Assembly: GCF_946886895.1 (NCBI RefSeq)
Contig: NZ_CAMPJO010000008.1
Span: forward strand, 138,383 to 202,382
Length of the DNA: 64,000 nt
Source of the DNA: an uncultured Marinobacter sp.
Lineage (GTDB): Bacteria > Pseudomonadota > Gammaproteobacteria > Pseudomonadales > Oleiphilaceae
Reading direction: 5' to 3'
In this document: positions 57,544-64,000 of the stretch, one piece after another
Layout of the letters: each line of letters starts with the position of its first letter
How positions within the stretch are numbered: the stretch's first letter is position 1
The notes under the pieces: model-generated
Told to the model about the DNA's origin: nothing
What the model saw: the letters and a program-made list of their open reading frames with translations, nothing else
The model's database searches: none
Made by a program: the position numbers and the translations under genes

Positions 57544-58386
57544 TCAGCTACGGCGCCGCGCCATGAACGCCAGCTTCTGCAACAAGTGTACATCCTGCTC
57601 GTTCTTGACCAACGCACCGTACAACGGTGGCAGCGCGGAACTGGTGTCCTTTTCCTGCAACATCTTCGCCGACAGCTCGTCCGCCATCAGCAGCTTCAGC
57701 CAGTCGATCAATTCGGAGGTGGACGGTTTCTTCTTCAGGCCCGGCACCTTGCGGACATCGAAGAACACTTCCAGGGCATCCCGGACAATCGCCTGCTGCA
57801 GTCCCGGGAAGTGCACATCAACGATGTCCTGCATGGTGTCATGGTCCGGGAAGCTGATGTAGTGGAAGAAGCAGCGACGCAGGAAAGCATCCGGAAGTTC
57901 TTTTTCGTTGTTGCTGGTAATCACCACAATCGGTCGCTGTTTCGCTTTCACAACTTTCTGGGTTTCATACACAAAGAACTCCATGCGATCGAGCTCAAGC
58001 AGGAGGTCGTTCGGGAACTCGATATCCGCCTTGTCGATTTCATCGATCAGCAGCACCACCTGCTCATCCGCCTCGAACGCCTCCCACAACTTGCCTTTAA
58101 CGATGTAGTTGCTGATGTCCTTGACCTTCTCATCGCCAAGCTGTGAATCCCGCAGCCGGGACACCGCATCGTATTCGTAAAGGCCCTGCTGCGCCTTGGT
58201 GGTGGACTTGATATGCCAGGGAATCAGTCGCAGCCCCAGGGCAGCGGCCATTTCCTCCGCCAACAGGGTTTTGCCGGTGCCGGGCTCGCCCTTGATCAGC
58301 AGCGGCCGCTGGAGCGTGATCGCGGCGTTGACCGCCATTTGCAGGTCATCGGTGGCTACGTATTTATCGGTACCGGTAAACTTCAT
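57544..58386 (-). CDS. MoxR-family AAA+ ATPase
   Basis: A 280-residue AAA+ ATPase with Walker A GEPGTGKT (33-40), Walker B LLIDEID (112-118), sensor 1 VVITSNNEKELPDAFLRRCFF with the arginine finger. MoxR proteins act as chaperones together with VWA proteins. It lies between two VWA genes, with gaps of 18 and 22 bases, so the three are cotranscribed. Confidence 0.91.
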   Translation of the reverse strand: MKFTGTDKYVATDDLQMAVNAAITLQRPLLIKGEPGTGKTLLAEEMAAALGLRLIPWHIKSTTKAQQGLYEYDAVSRLRDSQLGDEKVKDISNYIVKGKLWEAFEADEQVVLLIDEIDKADIEFPNDLLLELDRMEFFVYETQKVVKAKQRPIVVITSNNEKELPDAFLRRCFFHYISFPDHDTMQDIVDVHFPGLQQAIVRDALEVFFDVRKVPGLKKKPSTSELIDWLKLLMADELSAKMLQEKDTSSALPPLYGALVKNEQDVHLLQKLAFMARRRS

Positions 58387-58404
58387 GGGTCGGGTTCCTG
58401 TCAG

Positions 58405-60270
58405 TTACTTTTTCGAATCTTTGTCGCCGGGACGGTCTTCCGGCTCATCGTCGTTGGTTTCCGGAGGCGGTTCATCGGCCTCCGGAAGGTCGTCAAATTC
58501 CGAAATATCGAAATCGTCCAGACCAAATTCGTCATCCTCGGTCTCTGGCTCGTTTTCTGGTTCAGGGTCTGGCTCGGTTTCCGACTCAGAGCCTGGCTCC
58601 ACCTCCGCTATCGGAATCTCTTCGTCCGCCACCGCTTCTTCCGATAGCGACTGATCCGCGGCTTCGGGCTCCGGTGCCTCTTCGATTTCCAGGCCCTCCA
58701 CGGTTTCACGTGTTGCCGCTGCGCTGGCCTGCGCTTCCGCCCGCCGACGACGCAACCGGAAGCCGAACCAGCCGAGCAACCCCAGCACCATCACACCACC
58801 GGCGGCCGCCGCGACGGGCACCCAGGGCCAGGGCTGTTGTTCCGGGGCTGGCGGTTTCTTGTCGGGCACCTCCACCTGGCTTATATCGATGGGGGCCGGA
58901 ATCACCGGTGCCGGTTCGGGCTCAGATACCCGCTCGGGCTCCGACTCGGGTTCCGGCTCAACCGCTACGTCCGGTTCGGACACAGGCGGCCCCTTGAACT
59001 CCGTGGTTGCCGAAAATTTGCGGGCAAAGGTCTGACTCTCGGCAATCACCTCCACCTGGTAGACGCCTGGCGCGGGCAGGGTCTCGATGGTGTCACCGTA
59101 CACGCCATCCGATGGCGGTCTCTCTCCCGATATCGTCTTGCTGCCACTGCGGCCGTCTTCAGACGTAATGGTCAACCGGACATCCAGCACCTTGAGAAAA
59201 TCCGGGTTGGTGATTTTCTCCTCCGATTCAAAAAACGCGATCTGGAGGTCAATAGGCTTTGCCTCTGAGAACGTTGTCGGTACCTGGCTCACCATCATGT
59301 TCAGGTCACTGACCACCGTTACCCGGCTGCCCTCACCCAGCTCACCCTCTATACGCCATTGGCCGGCCATGGGATCGGTGATGGTGATCAGGTCATAACC
59401 GCTCTCCCGGGCCCAGCGGACATTCGCCGGAAGGTCGTTCAGGGTCGTGGTGGTGCCATCGGGGCGCACCAGCGCCAGTTCCCGGGAAGCCCGGGTTTCA
59501 TCGCGCCCCCAGAAAATCAGGGCGGTAAATTCCCGGACGCCGGAATCCACCTGGAAGCCGTTGCCCTCGATCGGGATCTGCGCCTGCGGCACCGCCGAGT
59601 TCAGGGCATCCGCGAAAGCGATGCTGAGCGCATCAGCAGTGCCTGCTATCCGGAAACTGCCACCGGTTGTCTCCGCCAGGGTTTCCAGAAAACCGGCATC
59701 GGCCTCGGATGACAGCGCCACCGGATGAACGGTGGCGCCCTGTGCCGCCAGATCCGTCACCAGCGACTTCAGAATGCGGGTTTCCTCGGCCTGATTGACC
59801 CCGGCGTCGTTGGAAATGTCGACCTTGCCGTCAGTCAGCAGGATAAAGTGCGTGTTGGCCAGGCTTCCGCCGGAGAGATACGGATCACTGGCCACCTCGA
59901 GGGCCTTGCCCAGATTGGTGCGCAGCGCCACCGAATTGATCGCCTCGGAGCGTTCGATAGCGGTTGCTCGCCAGTCGTCCGTCACTTTGCCATGGGGGAC
60001 GAGCATGTTGACATACTGGCCGAAGGTCCACAGCCCCGCCGTGCTGCCTTCAGGCAGCATTCTCGCCAGCAGCCGCACCGCCGGTCGGCGGAGGTTGTCC
60101 GGGTCGTTCGCCCTCATGGACCCGGAAATATCCACGATAATCCGGACATCCGGCGTCTCTGGCATTGCCAGCTCCGCGGGCGCCTCTTCGGCCACACCCA
60201 GGGGCGCCAGCAACGCCGCCAGCAGCCCAAAGGCAAGGTGTCTGAGGATTCTGATCATGGGGAGATGCAT
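58405..60270 (-). CDS. Membrane-anchored VWA domain protein with acidic tail
   Basis: A 621-residue protein with a signal peptide (1-27), a periplasmic VWA domain (about 40-215) with a complete MIDAS motif DISGSMRAND (D47, S49, S51), beta-rich domains to about 440, a Pro/Glu-rich spacer, one membrane helix near 480-500 followed by FRLRRRRAE, and a long Asp/Glu/Pro-rich cytoplasmic tail. This architecture matches the membrane VWA proteins often found with MoxR. The acidic tail could contact the soluble partners. ATG 15 bases downstream is an alternative start. Confidence 0.87.
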   Translation of the reverse strand: MHLPMIRILRHLAFGLLAALLAPLGVAEEAPAELAMPETPDVRIIVDISGSMRANDPDNLRRPAVRLLARMLPEGSTAGLWTFGQYVNMLVPHGKVTDDWRATAIERSEAINSVALRTNLGKALEVASDPYLSGGSLANTHFILLTDGKVDISNDAGVNQAEETRILKSLVTDLAAQGATVHPVALSSEADAGFLETLAETTGGSFRIAGTADALSIAFADALNSAVPQAQIPIEGNGFQVDSGVREFTALIFWGRDETRASRELALVRPDGTTTTLNDLPANVRWARESGYDLITITDPMAGQWRIEGELGEGSRVTVVSDLNMMVSQVPTTFSEAKPIDLQIAFFESEEKITNPDFLKVLDVRLTITSEDGRSGSKTISGERPPSDGVYGDTIETLPAPGVYQVEVIAESQTFARKFSATTEFKGPPVSEPDVAVEPEPESEPERVSEPEPAPVIPAPIDISQVEVPDKKPPAPEQQPWPWVPVAAAAGGVMVLGLLGWFGFRLRRRRAEAQASAAATRETVEGLEIEEAPEPEAADQSLSEEAVADEEIPIAEVEPGSESETEPDPEPENEPETEDDEFGLDDFDISEFDDLPEADEPPPETNDDEPEDRPGDKDSKK

Positions 60271-60294
60271 CCGCCTGTCCCGGTAGGTTTGCCG

Positions 60295-60639
60295 TTACCG
60301 CCGTACCAGGCGATAGCGGACCAGGTCGAGAATCCATACCAGCAGCATCACCAGGCCAGCCAACCCGAGGTTGAACAGTGCCCTGCCGGCCGCCTCGGTA
60401 TTGCCGAGAATCAGCTCATAGCCGCCAAACAGCCAGGCGGGAACCCACCAACCAGCGACTTCCGCGGACTCCACCGGCGTCAGCAGAAGCGCCACCAGGG
60501 CCGCAAGCAACAGCGTTCTCAAGCCATACAGAGGGAGGAAGCGGAACAGCCGCTTCATCAGATAAAAAAACACCACAAAGGCGATAGCGTAGGCCGTCCA
60601 GAAAATGCCGTAGGCCAGTTGTGCGTCAGTATCAATCAT
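60295..60639 (-). CDS. Small integral membrane protein
   Basis: A 114-residue protein with three hydrophobic helices (about 8-28, 40-58 and 90-108) and basic ends (YRLVRR). No family is recognised. It overlaps the ycgN stop by one base and precedes the membrane VWA gene by 24 bases; it may be a partner of the MoxR-VWA group. Confidence 0.7.
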   Translation of the reverse strand: MIDTDAQLAYGIFWTAYAIAFVVFFYLMKRLFRFLPLYGLRTLLLAALVALLLTPVESAEVAGWWVPAWLFGGYELILGNTEAAGRALFNLGLAGLVMLLVWILDLVRYRLVRR

Positions 60640-61085
60640 TACAAAACCCAGTGAATGATGTGTTCTTCCCAGTCCTGTTCGGGCACCCGTGCCTCGGAGA
60701 CCGCCTTGTGCCGGATTGACACTCCGGACAGGTGCACCGAATCCGGGTCACCCGTGCGCAGTGGGTGCCACTCGGCCAGTGGCCGCCCCTCTGCCAGCGT
60801 ACGATAGGCGCAGGTGTGGGGAAGCCAATGGTAGTCGTTAACGGTGCCCGGTGTCAGTACTGTGCAACCAGGAACCTTGCTCAGCCGCTCCTCGTAGACG
60901 GTACAGCGGCAGGTGTCCTGATCCATATACCGACAAACCAGATCGGTGTGGTACACCTCGCCGGTGTCTTCATCCTCCAGCTTGTTCAGGCAACACTTGC
61001 CACAGCCGTCACAGAGGGATTCCCATTCCCCGGCTGTCATTTCGTCCAGGCGTTTGCGCTGCCAGAACGGAATCTGTGCAATCAT
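60639..61085 (-). CDS. ycgN: YcgN family cysteine-cluster protein (UPF0260)
   Basis: A 148-residue protein of the YkgJ/YcgN zinc- or iron-chelating cysteine-cluster family. The cluster C25, C28, C31, C32 (LCDGCGKCC) and further cysteines in VCRYMDQDTCRCTVY are present. The function is not known with certainty. It overlaps ycgL by 4 bases, and the rnd-ycgL-ycgN order is conserved in Pseudomonas-like genomes. Confidence 0.93.
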   Translation of the reverse strand: MIAQIPFWQRKRLDEMTAGEWESLCDGCGKCCLNKLEDEDTGEVYHTDLVCRYMDQDTCRCTVYEERLSKVPGCTVLTPGTVNDYHWLPHTCAYRTLAEGRPLAEWHPLRTGDPDSVHLSGVSIRHKAVSEARVPEQDWEEHIIHWVL

Positions 61086-61375
61086 CGGCTGCCCTGCTCC
61101 GGCTTTTTCCGGAAATCAACCACATAGCCGTCTTGCTCTTCCGGCATTTGCAGGTAGAAATCCTTGTCTGCGATGGCCTTGAGCACCTGGTCGGCATCGG
61201 CCCGCGCGAGTTTTCGCTCAGGCGTCAGTATCAGGTCCATGGAATGAATCGGCTGCCCGAAAATACCTCGCAGGCTCTCCGGCAGGTCGTCCCATCGCTG
61301 GCCACGGCGCACAAAAAGGTAGGTGTCGTTTTTCTTGCTACTGCGAAAGACCGACACGAATTCCCGGTTTTTCAT
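61082..61375 (-). CDS. ycgL: YcgL domain protein
   Basis: A 97-residue small soluble protein of the YcgL family: SVFRSSKKNDTYLFVRRG, LPESLRGIFGQPIHSMDLIL and the end YVVDFRK are characteristic. Function unknown. It overlaps rnd and ycgN by 4 bases each. Confidence 0.92.
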   Translation of the reverse strand: MKNREFVSVFRSSKKNDTYLFVRRGQRWDDLPESLRGIFGQPIHSMDLILTPERKLARADADQVLKAIADKDFYLQMPEEQDGYVVDFRKKPEQGSR

Positions 61376-62520
61376 GATTTCAGCAATTCCTCTATATCCG
61401 GCCGTACGGAGGCAATAATTTGCTCACGCCAGCCGTGGAAAAAGGGGTTGTCCGCCAGCGTGCGGGTCTGTACCAGGCGCTCCAACCGTTTCCTGGGAGC
61501 CAGAAGCTCTATCGGTATATCAGCGTCTTCCGCGGCTTTTCTGAATACACGCTTCAATTGCTTGAAAAACATCTGCTGGTCCCGTGTCAGGGGCGGCGCA
61601 ATCGGTTCCAGTCCCGAATTATCGGTGGTGCGGCCACGATCAACAAGCGTCAGCAGCGTTTCACCATAACGGCGGACCGCGCCGGATGGCACCCCCTGAA
61701 TGTTCGACAGTGCCCGGAGCGACCCGGGCAGGGTTTCCGCGATGGCAATCAGCAACGCGTCCGAGAGCACCCGGTTCCGGGGCCGGTCGCGATGCTGACA
61801 TTCCTGCTCCCGCCACTTGACCAGCTCCCTGAGCACGCCCTGCTGTTGCGGAGACAGGGTCCAGCCACCCCGAAGCTTGAGGTAATGGCTGTCGGGGTCG
61901 TCCTGTTCCGCCAGTTCATCGGCGAAACGGGTGGACTCCTCCGGCAGGGCACTTTCCAGGCCCCGTTCCCTGAGACCAGCCATCACCCAGTGGTACATGG
62001 GCAGCAGGAACCGGACATCGTCCAGCGCATAACGTTGCTGGGCATCGGTTAACGGCCGGGTGATCCAGTCTGAGCGGGTGACGGACTTGTCCAGCGTTTC
62101 TCCGAACAGGGTCTCCACCAGCCTGGCATAACCCAGGGAGAAACCGGAGCCCGCCAGGGCCGCGCCAATCTGCAGATCGATCACACCTTTGGGCTCAACG
62201 CCGAGCCAGTGCCGGAACAGTTCCAGGTCCTCACTCATGGCGTAGAGCAGCTTGGGCCGCCCGGGATCCGCCAGGACCGCCCGGAAGGCTTCCGAGCGTT
62301 CGGCAACCGCCGGGTCCACCAGACAGTAATGATGGCCGCGGCCGAGCTGGACCAGGCCCGGGATCGGGTAGAAGGTATCGACCCGCTCGAACTCCGTATC
62401 CAGTGCCAGAAACTCGCCGGCCAGGCTCTCAAGCCACTGATCGAGGGCGCCCGGAGTATCAATCCAGTGAACGGTGTCGGGTGCCGGCGGTACGGCAACG
62501 GGAGGTGGGGAAAAAGCCAT
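61372..62520 (-). CDS. rnd: Ribonuclease D
   Basis: A 3'-5' exoribonuclease that helps trim tRNA precursors. The 382-residue product has the DEDD nuclease motif I FLALDTEFERVDTF (D41, E43), motif II around LLYAMSEDLELF, motif III YALDDVRFLLPMY, and C-terminal HRDC domains (about 210-375). It precedes ycgL and follows recR. Confidence 0.95.
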   Translation of the reverse strand: MAFSPPPVAVPPAPDTVHWIDTPGALDQWLESLAGEFLALDTEFERVDTFYPIPGLVQLGRGHHYCLVDPAVAERSEAFRAVLADPGRPKLLYAMSEDLELFRHWLGVEPKGVIDLQIGAALAGSGFSLGYARLVETLFGETLDKSVTRSDWITRPLTDAQQRYALDDVRFLLPMYHWVMAGLRERGLESALPEESTRFADELAEQDDPDSHYLKLRGGWTLSPQQQGVLRELVKWREQECQHRDRPRNRVLSDALLIAIAETLPGSLRALSNIQGVPSGAVRRYGETLLTLVDRGRTTDNSGLEPIAPPLTRDQQMFFKQLKRVFRKAAEDADIPIELLAPRKRLERLVQTRTLADNPFFHGWREQIIASVRPDIEELLKS

Positions 62521-62538
62521 AGGGGAGCCTGTTTGCGG

Positions 62539-63141
62539 TTAATCGGACAGTGGCTTCCGGCCACGAAAAGCGTGCGTGAGGGTAAAACCATCCACGTACC
62601 CGAGTTCACCGCCCACAGGGATACCATGTGCCAGACGGGTAATCAGGATGTTGCGGCCATCGAGACGATCGGAAATGTAGTGAGCGGTCGCCTCTCCTTC
62701 CACCGTGGGATTGGTCGCCAGGATCAGCTCCGTCACGCCCTCACTGATAACGCGGCTCAGCAGACGCTCGATCCCGATTTCTTCCGGACCGACCCCGTCG
62801 ATGGGTGAAAGGTGGCCCATCAGGACAAAATAGCTGCCCTTGTAATCGCCGGCCTGCTCGATGGCCAGAAGGTCAGAGGGGCTTTCGACAACACACAGGG
62901 TACCCGTCTGTCGCGCGGGGTTCTCACAGATGCCGCAGCGTTCGGTATCCGCGAAATTCTGGCAGCTGTCGCACCGACGTACCCCGGTCATGGCCTGGCT
63001 CAGGGCGTCGGAGAGCCGGCTACCACCGGACCGGCCACGCTCAAGAAGGTGGAACGCCATGCGCTGTGCTGTTTTCTGACCAACTCCCGGCAAACACCGG
63101 AGGGATTCAACGAGTTCATCAACCAGGGGGCTGAAGGCCAT
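62539..63141 (-). CDS. recR: Recombination protein RecR
   Basis: RecR is a ring-shaped DNA-binding protein that acts with RecO and RecF to load RecA at gaps. The 200-residue product has the helix-hairpin-helix [20 protein letters not shown], the zinc finger C57, C60, C69, C72, and the Toprim domain ([19 protein letters not shown]). The dnaX-ybaB-recR order is strongly conserved. Confidence 0.97.
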   Translation of the reverse strand: MAFSPLVDELVESLRCLPGVGQKTAQRMAFHLLERGRSGGSRLSDALSQAMTGVRRCDSCQNFADTERCGICENPARQTGTLCVVESPSDLLAIEQAGDYKGSYFVLMGHLSPIDGVGPEEIGIERLLSRVISEGVTELILATNPTVEGEATAHYISDRLDGRNILITRLAHGIPVGGELGYVDGFTLTHAFRGRKPLSD

Positions 63142-63181
63142 GTACTGTCCTCAAACTGCTGGGCCGGCGCATCCGCCGGCT

Positions 63182-63505
63182 TCAGAACGGCATCTTGAAA
63201 CCGGGCGGCATGCCCATACCGGACATCATGCCCGACATCTTGTCTTTCTGGTTTGCCTCCACCCGACGGACGGCATCGTTAACCGCCGCGGCCAGCAAAT
63301 CCTCCAGGATGTCCTTTTCTTCGGACAACAGAGACGGATCAATGTCGACTTTGCGGACATCATGGCGACCGTTCATGGTGACCTTCACCAGCCCGGCGCC
63401 GGATTCGCCCGTTACTTCGGCTTTGGCAATTTCTTCCTGGGCCTTTTGCATGTCTTCCTGCATTTTCTGGGCTTTTTTCATCAGGTCGCCCATATTGTTC
63501 ATCAT
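63182..63505 (-). CDS. ybaB: Nucleoid-associated protein YbaB/EbfC
   Basis: A 107-residue DNA-binding protein. It has the coiled-coil start [19 protein letters not shown] (20 or fewer quoted), the [18 protein letters not shown] strand region, and a Met/Gly-rich tail ([12 protein letters not shown]). ATG at 63505 follows aggag that overlaps the dnaX end, so the two genes are coupled. Confidence 0.95.
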   Translation of the reverse strand: MMNNMGDLMKKAQKMQEDMQKAQEEIAKAEVTGESGAGLVKVTMNGRHDVRKVDIDPSLLSEEKDILEDLLAAAVNDAVRRVEANQKDKMSGMMSGMGMPPGFKMPF

Positions 63506-63509
63506 GACC

Positions 63510-64000
<491 letters not shown>

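Overview
The window reads as a chromosomal segment of a marine gammaproteobacterium, most likely Marinobacter or a close relative. The G+C content is high and the genes are tightly packed. The asd-fimV-truA order, a PilU/PilZ type IV pilus set, an AggA-like separation of gspAB from the rest of the type II secretion system, a DUF6160 secreted protein and several lipid genes (FadD, patatins, MlaA, a KAS III-like enzyme) all fit that group. This placement is inferred from gene content and protein style, not from a search. No tRNA, rRNA, CRISPR array, prophage or complete insertion sequence was seen.

Layout. Positions 1-8704 (minus strand) hold truA (cut by the window edge), fimV, asd and the leucine genes leuB, leuD and leuC. 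A LysR regulator diverges from leuC at 9145, and the 440-base gap between them carries promoters, a palindrome and two long stem-loop repeats. pilU follows. From 22377 down to 11241 a minus-strand run encodes DUF58, TgpA, HolB, PilZ, an alpha/beta hydrolase, a DUF4892 protein, a patatin, PrmB, AroC and an MFS transporter. Positions 22602-32252 are a mixed region: two unknown exported proteins, a DUF6160 protein, PabB, ThrH, CysH, its likely regulator CysB, and a large MalT/LuxR regulator. Positions 32509-47046 are mostly minus strand: DinG, GspB, GspA, a DUF3336 patatin, MlaA, a KAS III-like enzyme, HrpA and FadD, with a thioesterase and a MaoC hydratase on the plus strand.

The most distinctive block is 47690-56009. 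Nine contiguous or overlapping minus-strand genes encode three exported TPR or unknown proteins, a TPR lipoprotein, a small exported protein, an ExbB/TolQ homologue, two ExbD/TolR homologues and a TonB-like protein with an AgmX/PglI-type C-terminus. This looks like a proton-motive-force-driven envelope machine resembling the core of the Myxococcus Agl-Glt apparatus, with an unknown job here. Directly upstream lies a second unusual group: a MoxR ATPase, two von Willebrand A proteins and a small membrane protein (56343-60639). Housekeeping genes ycgN, ycgL, rnd, recR, ybaB and dnaX (cut by the window edge) complete the segment.

The main sequence-level novelty is a family of three roughly 105-nt stem-loop repeats (8837-8940, 8983-9087, 12435-12541). 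Their outer stems differ between copies but stay self-complementary, and their two inner hairpins are conserved with at least one compensatory base-pair change. One copy begins about two bases after the predicted start of transcription from a near-consensus sigma-70 promoter. Other notable points are an apparent AUU start codon on the MFS gene, an MlaA homologue without a lipobox cysteine, a REP-like inverted pair between leuD and leuB, and a plus-strand terminator with no assigned gene at 56298-56329.
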